Shown in pieces: positions 16,118 to 23,702 of a DNA stretch of 35,602 nucleotides. Every line of letters begins with the position of its first letter. Within the stretch, counting starts at the first letter, position 1. Made by a program: the position numbers and the translations under genes. The DNA comes from Mycobacterium sp. 852013-50091_SCH5140682 (lineage in GTDB: Bacteria > Actinomycetota > Actinomycetes > Mycobacteriales > Mycobacteriaceae). The notes beneath the pieces were generated by a model. It was not told the DNA's origin. It saw nothing but the letters and a program-made list of their open reading frames with translations, and made no database searches. Location of the stretch: NCBI RefSeq assembly GCF_001665685.1, contig NZ_LZTB01000072.1, positions 1-35,602 of the forward strand, in the 5' to 3' direction.

Positions 16118-17859
16118 TTTTGACCAACTACAGAGCACGCCTGCGGCTCAGCTCGCGCGGCCTTCTCCCAGCGACACCCGCCTTCATCTGGTTGTGCCTG
16201 TTCTTCCTGATCCCGACTGCGATGGTCTCAGCGTTCAGTTTCGGATCTTCCAACCTATTCGGTTCGAATCTCGTTGATTTGAGCGCGCCGAGCTTGGATC
16301 GCTACCGCGAGGTGGGTAGCGCCACCTTCCGTGTGGCGTTCATGAACACCGTACAACTGTCGGCCGTTGGCACCATGCTGTGCTTGGCCATCGCGTTTCC
16401 GATGGCTTACTTGATATCGACGAAACTGACTGGCAAGTGGAAGTACCTGGCAATCATCGGTGTCATAGTGCCTTTCTGGATGCCTTTCCTGTTGCGCACA
16501 TATTCATGGCGACTGCTGCTGGGTGAGCACGGGCCGTTGACGACGCTGTTCGGAATCGATTGTCACGGAATGCTCGACAGCATGTCCGGGGCTCAGCTCG
16601 GCGTGGTGTACAACTACTTGCCCCTAGCGGTGCTACCCATTGTTGTCGCCTTGGATCGCCTCGATCCAGCATTACGCATGGCTGGACGGGACTTGGGTGC
16701 TTCGCCATGGCGCGTGTTCTGGCAAGTAACGGTCCCCGCAGCCCGGCCGGGCCTGATCAGCGCCGGGGTATTGGTCTTCATTCCGCTGATGGGCGATTAC
16801 GTCACCCCAGCAGTTCTGGGCGGGGTCAATGTCTTCGTTGTCGGCGCGTTGATCTCTGATTCGTTTCTGGTCACACAGGATTGGGCCCTTGGTGCGGCTG
16901 CGGCCGTTTTTCTCATCGTCCTCGTTGCCGTCGTGCTCAGCCTGGCCGGACTACTGTGTGTAGGACTACGGAGGGTGTTGCACCTGCTCCGGCCGTTAGA
17001 TCTCGCCGCTCGGCTGCCTCGCCCGAACCTACCGCTCGTAAGGCGCCAGGTCTCGGAGCCTGTGCTGCGGGTATACGGCGTGGCCTTCCTCGTTTTTCTA
17101 TGGTCACCCATACTGACGGTCGCCGCGTACTCCTTCAATCAAGGCAGGTCCTTGGCCGTCTGGGACGGTCCCGGCTTCCGCTGGTACGCGGCTATCCCGG
17201 AGAACAACCTGCTGACAGATGCCGTCGGGCAGTCGGTGCTTGTCGCCGTGCTATCAACGGTGATTGCCCTCCTCATCGGCACGCTTGCTGGGATAGCGCT
17301 GGCCAATTCCCATGCGGTGATCCGACGTGGTTTGACTGTCATCTTGATGGTGGTGTTCGTGACGCCCGAGATCGTTGCCGCTACAGGCTCGCTGATGCTC
17401 TACCTGCAAACGGGACCGCTGATGGCTGACGGCACGACCCGCCTGGTCATCTCTCATTCAGTCGTATCGACGGTGATGGTCGCCTTCGTCGTATCGGCTC
17501 GGTTGAAGAGCCTCGATACCAACCTCCTCGCCGCTGGCGCAGACCTTGGCGCCACTCCGCTGCAGGTGCTACGTCGGGTCCTTTTGCCGATCGCGGCACC
17601 AGCGATCGCCGCTGGCGCCGTGCTGGCTTCGACATTCTCGCTCGATGACGTCATCGCCTCGAGCATCGTGTCGACGGTAGGCTCCACCACGCTGCCGGTC
17701 GTGATCTACTCCACGCTGCGCACTGGCCTCAAAGGAGACGCGGCGGCGGCGTCCACGCTGATGATGGCCGCCACCGCACTAGCCGTCTGTCTCACAGCCG
17801 CCGTCCTTGCGCGCGCCGGGCATGGGCGCTCTTTTCTCAGCGGACTGACCGGCGGATGA
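16114..17859 (+). CDS. Fused two-domain ABC permease (PotB-PotC-like)
   Basis: A 581-residue membrane protein carrying both permease halves of a polyamine-type importer in one chain. Half one spans about 20-290, with coupling-helix EAA region DPALRMAGRDLGASPWRVFW near 184-203. A linker of roughly 30 residues follows. Half two spans about 318-575, with its EAA region DTNLLAAGADLGATPLQVLR near 468-487. Each half has about six predicted hydrophobic segments. PotB and PotC are normally separate proteins of about 280 residues. There is no stop or frameshift at the junction, so this is a true fusion. ATG overlaps the binding-protein stop (ATGA), and the gene also overlaps the next regulator start. 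Confidence 0.9.
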   Translation: MILTNYRARLRLSSRGLLPATPAFIWLCLFFLIPTAMVSAFSFGSSNLFGSNLVDLSAPSLDRYREVGSATFRVAFMNTVQLSAVGTMLCLAIAFPMAYLISTKLTGKWKYLAIIGVIVPFWMPFLLRTYSWRLLLGEHGPLTTLFGIDCHGMLDSMSGAQLGVVYNYLPLAVLPIVVALDRLDPALRMAGRDLGASPWRVFWQVTVPAARPGLISAGVLVFIPLMGDYVTPAVLGGVNVFVVGALISDSFLVTQDWALGAAAAVFLIVLVAVVLSLAGLLCVGLRRVLHLLRPLDLAARLPRPNLPLVRRQVSEPVLRVYGVAFLVFLWSPILTVAAYSFNQGRSLAVWDGPGFRWYAAIPENNLLTDAVGQSVLVAVLSTVIALLIGTLAGIALANSHAVIRRGLTVILMVVFVTPEIVAATGSLMLYLQTGPLMADGTTRLVISHSVVSTVMVAFVVSARLKSLDTNLLAAGADLGATPLQVLRRVLLPIAAPAIAAGAVLASTFSLDDVIASSIVSTVGSTTLPVVIYSTLRTGLKGDAAAASTLMMAATALAVCLTAAVLARAGHGRSFLSGLTGG

Positions 17860-18509
17860 TGTCCAATCGTCGCCTAGAGTCTGTCACCATGGCGGAACGC
17901 TCAACTCCCACCAGCCGCGAGACACAAATCTTAGATGCCGCTGTCCGCGTCATCGCAACTGACGGTGTCAGAGGTCTGCGGATAGAAAAGCTTGCCGCCC
18001 AGGCCGGTGTTTCGCCGGCGCTCATCTACCACTACTTCAGCGATCGATCTGGCATTCTTCGCGCAGCACTCGACGCGATAAATGCCAACGCTCAGCGCTA
18101 TACCGACGACGAAGTCAGGACAGCAGAGCCCAGCGCTCAGATCTGTGAACTGTTGCTTCTCGAGATGCAGCGCAAGGACGCCGTTCGCCAGAACAGCATC
18201 GCGTGGGGCGAACTACGTGCGAGCGCCGTCTTCAATGAAGAACTGCGACAACCGCTTAAAGCAACAACGGCGGCCTGGAACGCACAGGTTGCTCAGTTGA
18301 TTCGCCGCGCCCAAACGGACCTGACCGTCGCAGCACATGTGCAGGCCGACGATGCCGCCGAGCGACTGACCTCCCTCGTCGAAGGGCTCAGTGAACGCTG
18401 GCATAGCGGTTCCCTCACGCTCGCGCGAGCGCGTGCGCTGTTGAGCGGCGCCATCAGCCTCGAGCTCGGTATTCCTGAGCCAATCGGTTCCAAACAGACG
18501 AAAGTCTGA
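17856..18509 (+). CDS. TetR-family regulator, last gene of the deiminase-transporter operon
   Basis: A 217-residue TetR regulator. The HTH domain shows ETQILDAAVRVIATDGVRGL and IEKLAAQAGVSPALIYHYFSDRSGI (about residues 21-70), similar to BetI-type regulators. The C-terminal ligand domain is typical in length and unassigned. ATG at 17856 overlaps the permease stop by four bases; ATG 17859 or the ATG at codon 12 (MAERSTPTSRE) are possible alternatives, since the first residues are not conserved. Co-transcription suggests feedback control of the operon, possibly through the imperfect palindrome at 12673-12692. That link is inference. Confidence 0.88.
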   Translation: MMSNRRLESVTMAERSTPTSRETQILDAAVRVIATDGVRGLRIEKLAAQAGVSPALIYHYFSDRSGILRAALDAINANAQRYTDDEVRTAEPSAQICELLLLEMQRKDAVRQNSIAWGELRASAVFNEELRQPLKATTAAWNAQVAQLIRRAQTDLTVAAHVQADDAAERLTSLVEGLSERWHSGSLTLARARALLSGAISLELGIPEPIGSKQTKV

Positions 18510-18631
18510 ACGAGCGTTTCTTTCCCGCCATTAACGACCGAACGGCGGCCTGCCCTCCCCATCGGGAGAATTGACCACATCAGCGGATGATGCCCCTCAG
18601 CTGACAGATTTCGCCCCCCTTCTATATTCGC

Positions 18632-18660
18632 TTGCATCTATATAGACAGCCTGCAATACT
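18632..18660 (+). promoter_or_regulatory. ArsR-gene promoter with palindromic operator in the spacer
   Basis: TTGCAT (18632-18637) and AATACT (18655-18660) are 17 bases apart, and six bases separate AATACT from ATG 18667, a leaderless arrangement. The perfect palindrome TCTATATAGA (18637-18646) lies between the boxes, with a partial copy TCTATATTCG at 18621-18630. This is a sensible position for autorepression by the ArsR protein. Confidence 0.6.
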
Positions 18661-18666
18661 CGACGC

Positions 18667-18984
18667 ATGGACGTCTTCGAAGCCGTCGCGGAACCCAGCA
18701 GACGGGCCCTCCTCGACGCACTCACCGACGGCGAGCGCACCGCCGGTGAACTGGTTGCCACCCTCCCCGGGCTGACCCAGCCGACCGTGTCGCGACATCT
18801 CAAGGTGCTGCGCGAGGTCGGCCTCGTCGAGGTCCGGCCCGATGCGCAGCGGCGCATCTACGCGCTGCGGGCCGACGGTCTCGTGCAGATCGACGCGTGG
18901 ATCGAGCGGTACCGCCGCTACTGGACCAACCACCTCGACGCTTTGGAGCGTCACCTCGAATCGACCCACAAGGAGACGAAATGA
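18667..18984 (+). CDS. ArsR-family winged-helix regulator
   Basis: A 105-residue ArsR-type repressor. The N-terminus DVFEAVAEPSRRALLDALTD and recognition segment LTQPTVSRHLKVLREVGLVEVR are textbook for the subgroup (SdpR-like) that pairs with SRPBCC proteins. No metal-binding cysteine pair of the ELCVC type is present, so metal sensing is unlikely. Its stop overlaps the next start (ATGA), giving the common ArsR-AHSA1 two-gene unit. Confidence 0.92.
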   Translation: MDVFEAVAEPSRRALLDALTDGERTAGELVATLPGLTQPTVSRHLKVLREVGLVEVRPDAQRRIYALRADGLVQIDAWIERYRRYWTNHLDALERHLESTHKETK

Positions 18985-19499
18985 CCAGCCGCGAAGGAAA
19001 ACTCACGGTTGAGGGCGACCAGGCCGCGCTGAACTTCGAGCGGCGCCTGCCTTATCCGGTCGAGGCGGTGTGGGCCGCGATCACCGAGCCGGCGCAGCGC
19101 AACCAATGGATGGGCGAAACGACGATCGACGCCCGCGAGGGCGGCACGATCGAGATGATCCCGCATTCGCCACCGATCCCGCCGCAGCAGAAGAAGATGA
19201 CCGGCCGGATCCGGGTGTGGGACCCGCCGCGGGTGTTCGAGCACGAGTGGAACCAGGCCGTGCTGTCGGCCCCCGAAGCCGGCGTCGTGCGCTACGAACT
19301 CACGCCCGATGGCGACGGCACCCTGCTGCGATTCACCCACCGCGGGCTCACCGTCCGCGACGGCCAGGGTTTCCATCCCGGCACCCACGCCTACCTGGAC
19401 CGGCTGGAAGCGCATCTGGCAGGCAACGAACTCCCCGACTGGGGTCAGCGCTATCAAGAAGTGGCAGCAATGCTAGGGCAGCAATGGGAAGGGAAATAG
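18981..19499 (+). CDS. SRPBCC / AHSA1-domain protein
   Basis: A 172-residue START-like (SRPBCC) protein with an activator-of-Hsp90-homologue type domain; such proteins bind hydrophobic ligands. Typical features are RRLPYPVEAVWAAITEPAQRNQWM near 25-48 and GTLLRFTHRGL near 113-123. Function is unknown, but the fixed pairing with ArsR suggests it is the regulator's target and may help sense a ligand. The start is set by the four-base overlap with the ArsR stop. Confidence 0.88.
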   Translation: MTSREGKLTVEGDQAALNFERRLPYPVEAVWAAITEPAQRNQWMGETTIDAREGGTIEMIPHSPPIPPQQKKMTGRIRVWDPPRVFEHEWNQAVLSAPEAGVVRYELTPDGDGTLLRFTHRGLTVRDGQGFHPGTHAYLDRLEAHLAGNELPDWGQRYQEVAAMLGQQWEGK

Positions 19500-19501
19500 T
19501 C

Positions 19502-20149
19502 ATGTCGCACAACGGTTCTGATATCGCAGCGCCCACCGTGGCGGTGGTGTATCACTCGGGCTTCGGGCACACCGCGACCCTCGCCGGCGCGGTGGCGGCC
19601 GGTGCAGGCGACGCAGGCGCCGACGTCAGCCTCATCGCGGTGGACGCCATCACCGAGGCCCAATGGGACCTCCTCGACGGTGTCGACGCGATGATCTTCG
19701 GTACCCCCACCTACATGGGCAACGTGTCGGCCGGGTTCCAGGTATTCGCCGAAAAGACCGGACGGCGCTGCGTCAACGGCACCTGGCGCGACAAGGTCGC
19801 GGCCGGCTTCACGAACTCAGGAGGCAAGAGCGGTGACAAGCTGAACACGCTCAGTTCCCTGGCGGTCTTCGCAGCCCAGCACCACATGCATTGGGTGAAC
19901 CTGGGTTTGGGCCCGGGCTGGAACACCTCGTTCAGCAGCGAGGACGATCTCAATCGGCTCGGCTTCTTCCTGGGTGCAGGCGCTCAGACCAACGTGGACG
20001 CCAACCCCGACCAGGTGCACCCAGCCGACGTCGCCACGTGCAGACACCTCGGCGCGCGTGTCGCCTTGGTGACCCGCCAATTGAACATCGGCCGCAGCCT
20101 CAGTCCAGCGGCTGCAAGTCCTGCAGCAGCGTCGGCACCAGCTCACTGA
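19502..20149 (+). CDS. Flavodoxin-like NAD(P)H:quinone oxidoreductase (WrbA-type)
   Basis: A 215-residue flavodoxin-fold protein. The FMN phosphate loop is VVYHSGFGHTATLA near 15-28, and GTPTYMGNVSAGFQVFAEKT is the WrbA-like second FMN-contact segment. It probably reduces quinones by two electrons using NAD(P)H. ATG at 19502 is preceded by GGAAGGG, two bases after the SRPBCC stop. The last 18 residues are a low-complexity Ala/Pro/Ser tail that overlaps the convergent oxidoreductase gene by 50 bases, which suggests the original stop was lost. Confidence 0.85.
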   Translation: MSHNGSDIAAPTVAVVYHSGFGHTATLAGAVAAGAGDAGADVSLIAVDAITEAQWDLLDGVDAMIFGTPTYMGNVSAGFQVFAEKTGRRCVNGTWRDKVAAGFTNSGGKSGDKLNTLSSLAVFAAQHHMHWVNLGLGPGWNTSFSSEDDLNRLGFFLGAGAQTNVDANPDQVHPADVATCRHLGARVALVTRQLNIGRSLSPAAASPAAASAPAH

Positions 20150-21476
20150 CCGTCGGATGGATGTGCATGGTGCGTGATATGGCGGTGTAGGGCAGCTTGG
20201 CCGTCATGACGTCGAGGATGCTGTGGATGACCTCATCGCCACCGACGCCGAGGATGGCCGCACCGAGAATCTCCTCGGTCTCGGCGTCGACCACCACTTT
20301 CATGAACCCTTGCGTCTCGCCTTTCTCCACCGCGCGACCCACGCGGCTCATCGGGCGCGTGGCCACCAACGCTTTTCGTCCTGACGCCCGCACCTGGTCG
20401 ACGGTCAGCCCAGCCCGGCCCAGCGGCGGATCGATGAACAGCGCATAGGTGGGGACACGATCGCTGACGCGGCGCGGATCGTCGTCGAGCAGATTGGCCG
20501 CCACAATCTCGTAGTCGTTGTAGGAGGTATGGGTGAAGGCGCCCTTGCCGTTGCAGTCCCCCATCGCCCAGATGTGCTCGACGCTGGTGCGCAGTTGGTC
20601 GTCCACCACGATGTAACCGCGTTTGTCGGTCTGCACACCGGCGTTCTCCAGGCCGAGATCGTCGGTGTTGGGCACCCGGCCGACCGCGACCAGCACGTGC
20701 GTTCCCGCGATCGGCGCGGCCCCGTCGGCCGGGGTAACTTCAAACCCGTTGTTGTGCTTGATAAACCGGATTCCGGTGGCGTTGAGCACGACGTCGATCC
20801 CCTCGGCTTCGAGGATCTCCTTGATAGCGGCCGAGATGTCCTCGTCCTCCCGCGACGTCAGCCGCGGGCCCCGCTCGACGACGGTGACCCTGGCCCCGAA
20901 GCGCCGGTACATCTGCGCAAACTCGAGCGCGATGTAGCTGCCGCCGATGATGACGAGGTGTTCGGGTACCGAATCCAGTTCCAGGATACCGACATTGGTC
21001 AGGTAGTCGATATCGGCCAGGCCTGGAAAGTCCGGAGCCACGGCGCGGCCGCCCACGTTGAGGAAGATCCGATCCGCACGCAGTAGCCTGCCATCGACAT
21101 CCATGGTGTGCGGATCGACGAACCGGGCGTGGCCACGGATGAGCGAGGCGCCGTCCATGTTCTCCAACCAGGCCTCCACCCCGTGGCGGTCGTCCTGAAT
21201 GATGCCGTCCTTGCGGGCCTTGACCTTGACCATGTCGACGGTGACTTCGCCTGTGCCGACACCGTATTCGGCGCCACGGCGGGCGATGTGCGCGGCGTGG
21301 GCGCTGGCCACCAAGGTCTTGGTGGGGATACACCCGGTGTTCACACACGTCCCACCGACCAGTTTGCGTTCGATGACTGCGACGGTGCTGCCTGCGGCTG
21401 TGAGTCGTCCGGCCAGCGACGGGCCGGCCTGCCCAGCCCCAACGATAATGGCGTCAAACTGCTCTGGCTCGGTCAC
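20100..21476 (-). CDS. FAD-dependent pyridine nucleotide-disulfide oxidoreductase (RclA/MerA-like)
   Basis: A 458-residue flavoenzyme of the glutathione reductase class. FAD-binding GxGxxG lies at 13-18, and the redox-active cysteines are Cys44 and Cys49 in GGTCVNTGCIPTKT. An NAD(P)H-binding motif occurs in VIIGGSYIALEFAQ, with a second FAD motif in HIWAMGDCNGKGAFTHTSYND. The C-terminal dimer interface ends HIHPTVSELVPTLL, as in RclA and the mercuric reductase core. It lacks the N-terminal heavy-metal domain and the C-terminal cysteine pair of true MerA, so reductive defence such as RclA is likelier than mercury reduction. Two bases separate its start from the DUF4126 stop, so the two are co-transcribed. 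Confidence 0.87.
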   Translation of the reverse strand: MTEPEQFDAIIVGAGQAGPSLAGRLTAAGSTVAVIERKLVGGTCVNTGCIPTKTLVASAHAAHIARRGAEYGVGTGEVTVDMVKVKARKDGIIQDDRHGVEAWLENMDGASLIRGHARFVDPHTMDVDGRLLRADRIFLNVGGRAVAPDFPGLADIDYLTNVGILELDSVPEHLVIIGGSYIALEFAQMYRRFGARVTVVERGPRLTSREDEDISAAIKEILEAEGIDVVLNATGIRFIKHNNGFEVTPADGAAPIAGTHVLVAVGRVPNTDDLGLENAGVQTDKRGYIVVDDQLRTSVEHIWAMGDCNGKGAFTHTSYNDYEIVAANLLDDDPRRVSDRVPTYALFIDPPLGRAGLTVDQVRASGRKALVATRPMSRVGRAVEKGETQGFMKVVVDAETEEILGAAILGVGGDEVIHSILDVMTAKLPYTAISRTMHIHPTVSELVPTLLQDLQPLD

Positions 21477-21478
21477 GG

Positions 21479-21961
21479 CTATACGACCGCGGTGAGCGCC
21501 GCAACCGCGAAGCCGCCCACCACCGCGACGGCATCCTCCACCAGGGCGACCGGCAGATCGCGACCGCCGGTAGCGGCGACCAGACGGGTGCGGGCCTCGT
21601 AGCCGCCCAGTGTTCCCAGCACGGCACCGATCATCCCCGCACCGAGTCCGCCGAACGTATGCCCCCAGGCCGTACCGATCACCGCGCCGGCGAACGCACC
21701 GACGACCAGCCGCGCGAGGAACTGGACCGGGGTCTTACGGCTGGGTGTCTTGGGCAGCTGATCAGTAATGAGCTCCACCACAAGGAGAATGGTCAACACC
21801 GTGACTGTGATCGGATGTGCCAGCCACTGCGCCCAGGTCCCGTCCAGGTTGATCCAGCGCAGGAAGGCCGCCCACGCCAGCACAGCGGGCGGGGTCAACG
21901 CGCGCAATCCGGCCACCACCCCGATGAGCAGCGCCAGCAGCAGAACGAGGTAATGGGTCAT
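21479..21961 (-). CDS. DUF4126 family membrane protein (Rv2120c-type)
   Basis: A 160-residue integral membrane protein with about four hydrophobic segments, near residues 3-30, 50-65, 83-118 and 140-158. It contains the family's Gly-rich helices (GAFAGAVIGTAWGHTFGGLG). Function is unknown. It is the leftmost gene of the conserved hisG-hisE neighbourhood; in M. tuberculosis it directly follows the RecB-like gene, here about 19 kb away. It precedes the oxidoreductase in the same direction. Confidence 0.8.
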   Translation of the reverse strand: MTHYLVLLLALLIGVVAGLRALTPPAVLAWAAFLRWINLDGTWAQWLAHPITVTVLTILLVVELITDQLPKTPSRKTPVQFLARLVVGAFAGAVIGTAWGHTFGGLGAGMIGAVLGTLGGYEARTRLVAATGGRDLPVALVEDAVAVVGGFAVAALTAVV

Positions 21962-22000
21962 GCCCGGACGCTAACACGCACAGCGTCCGGGCACCGGGTA

Positions 22001-22858
22001 TCAGAAGCGGCAGAACCTTATGTCAGACGCGAGAATCGCCTTGGCGCCGATGGCCGCGAGCTCATCCATGATGGAGTTGACGTCGCGGCGCGGGACCAGG
22101 GCCCGCACGGCTGCCCAGTCCGGATCGGCCAGCGGCGCGATGGTCGGCGATTCCAGCCCCGGGGTGACCGCCATGGCCTCGTCCAAAACCGCACGCGGAC
22201 AGTCATAGTCGAGCATCAGGTACTGCTGGCCGAACACCACGCCCTGCACTCGCGCAGTCAGCTGATCTCGTGCGGCCGCGTTCTCGTCCGAGGCGCCGTC
22301 GCGTTCGATCAGCACCGCCTCCGAATCGCACAGCGGCGCACCGAAGGCCACCAGATCGTGCAGGCCGAGCGTGCGGCCCGAGCCCACCACGTCGGCGATG
22401 ACGTCGGCGACGCCGAGCTGGATCGAAATCTCCACCGCTCCGTCGAGCCGGATCACGGTGGCATCGATTCCTTGTGCCGCCAGGTCTTTGCGCACCAGGT
22501 TGGGGAACGACGTGGCGATCCGCTTGCCCGCCAGGTCGGCTGTCGCCCACTCCCGGCCCGCCGGGGCGGCGTAGCGGAAAGTGGAGTTGCCGAATCCGAG
22601 CGACAACCGCTCACGCACCGGTGCATCCGAATCCGCGGCCAGGTCACGCCCGGTGATGCCGAGATCGAGCTGACCGGACCCGACGTAGACGGCGATGTCC
22701 TTCGGGCGCAGGAAGAAGAACTCGACGTTGTTGTTGGGGTCGACGACCGTCAGATCCTTGGGATCGCGCCGTCGGCGGTATCCGGCCTCGGAGAGGATTT
22801 CGGCGGCCGACTCGCTCAAGGCACCTTTGTTGGGAACAGCGACCCGTAGCATGCTCAC
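22001..22858 (-). CDS. hisG: ATP phosphoribosyltransferase, long form
   Basis: A 285-residue enzyme for the first step of histidine synthesis, joining ATP and PRPP. The N-terminus LRVAVPNKGALSESA, LDLGITGRDL (about 67-76) and the PRPP-binding stretch DVVGSGRTLGLHDL are canonical. Length and the C-terminal portion (from about residue 215) show the long form with its own ACT-like histidine-feedback domain, so no HisZ partner is needed. ATG overlaps the hisE stop by four bases. Confidence 0.97.
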   Translation of the reverse strand: MSMLRVAVPNKGALSESAAEILSEAGYRRRRDPKDLTVVDPNNNVEFFFLRPKDIAVYVGSGQLDLGITGRDLAADSDAPVRERLSLGFGNSTFRYAAPAGREWATADLAGKRIATSFPNLVRKDLAAQGIDATVIRLDGAVEISIQLGVADVIADVVGSGRTLGLHDLVAFGAPLCDSEAVLIERDGASDENAAARDQLTARVQGVVFGQQYLMLDYDCPRAVLDEAMAVTPGLESPTIAPLADPDWAAVRALVPRRDVNSIMDELAAIGAKAILASDIRFCRF

Positions 22859-23136
22859 AGCTTCCGGTAGACGTCGTCGAGGGTCAGGCCGCGGGCGAGC
22901 ATCAACACCTGCGTCCAGTACAGCAACTGGCTGACCTCCTCGGCCAGCGCCTCGTCGCTCTCATGCTCGGCGGCCAGCCACACCTCTCCGGCTTCCTCCA
23001 AGATCTTCTTGCCGAGCCCGTGCACCCCGGTGTCCAATGCCGCGACGGTGCCACTGCCTGCGGGCCGGGTGCGGGCCTTCTCGCTGAGCTCAGCGAACAG
23101 GCCGTCGAAAGTCTTCACGGGCATGGATTGTTTCAT
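22855..23136 (-). CDS. hisE: Phosphoribosyl-ATP pyrophosphatase
   Basis: A 93-residue MazG-fold enzyme for the second step of histidine synthesis. KKILEEAGEVWLAAEHES (about 43-60) and EEVSQLLYWTQVLMLARGL hold the conserved metal-binding acidic residues. It is a stand-alone HisE without the HisI domain, as usual in mycobacteria. The start MKQSMPVKTFDGLF follows the same pattern as the M. tuberculosis protein; MPVKTF at codon 5 is an alternative. Upstream gene of the hisE-hisG pair. Confidence 0.96.
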   Translation of the reverse strand: MKQSMPVKTFDGLFAELSEKARTRPAGSGTVAALDTGVHGLGKKILEEAGEVWLAAEHESDEALAEEVSQLLYWTQVLMLARGLTLDDVYRKL

Positions 23137-23249
23137 GGTCCGCCGGCGACGCCGCGTTGGCCCTGGTCACCAGACTGCGCCGCGCGCCGTGGAGAAACAG
23201 TCCACATCTTGTGCACGGTAGGACGCCGAACCTGGGGTGCAATAGAGGG

Positions 23250-23702
23250 GTGAGCGCTCCAGCCGACCGTCCTCTGCCGACGTACACCGCACGGGTGGCA
23301 GCGATCAGCACGATCCTGGCCAAGCACCTGCCCCTCGACGGCCTGGTGCGGAACAACCAGGTGGCCAATCCGCTCGCGCCGTACCCGTCCTTGACGGCGG
23401 CCTGGGGCCCGGGCGCCTCCGCACCGGCGACGCTGACACTTTCCCTTCATCCCGTCGACGACTTCGCCGAGGAGGTCGCGCTGTTGCGGTCGACGTCAGG
23501 CGACGTCGGCTACGAGGTGCCCTGTCGCGAGCCGGGCACCTACGCACTGGTCCAGAAGGATCCGGCGGCAGTGTGGGTCGTGGCGACCGGTTGCGAGGTC
23601 CGCATGACTCACACCGGCATGGACCCGGCCACCCTGGTCGAGCCCGCGATGGACGTCGCGATCAGCGTCGGGTGGACGGACTTCGTCGACGACACGCGTT
23701 AG
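23250..23702 (+). CDS. Conserved actinobacterial protein of unknown function
   Basis: A 150-residue soluble protein that I do not recognise by function. It contains ISTILAKHLPLDGLVRNNQV near the N-terminus and ends MDVAISVGWTDFVDD; hydrophobic segments and signals are absent. GTG at 23250 is chosen because TGCAAT (23238-23243) ends six bases before it, a possible leaderless promoter, and a GAGGGG run abuts it. Codon use is like the GC-rich backbone. It lies divergent from hisE and converges on the sugar porter, overlapping its stop by four bases. Confidence 0.65.
   Translation: MSAPADRPLPTYTARVAAISTILAKHLPLDGLVRNNQVANPLAPYPSLTAAWGPGASAPATLTLSLHPVDDFAEEVALLRSTSGDVGYEVPCREPGTYALVQKDPAAVWVVATGCEVRMTHTGMDPATLVEPAMDVAISVGWTDFVDDTR

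Noticed and set aside
20100..21476. Mercuric reductase and mercury-resistance island
   Set aside because: No NmerA domain, no C-terminal cysteine pair and no mer genes nearby; an RclA-like reductase fits better.
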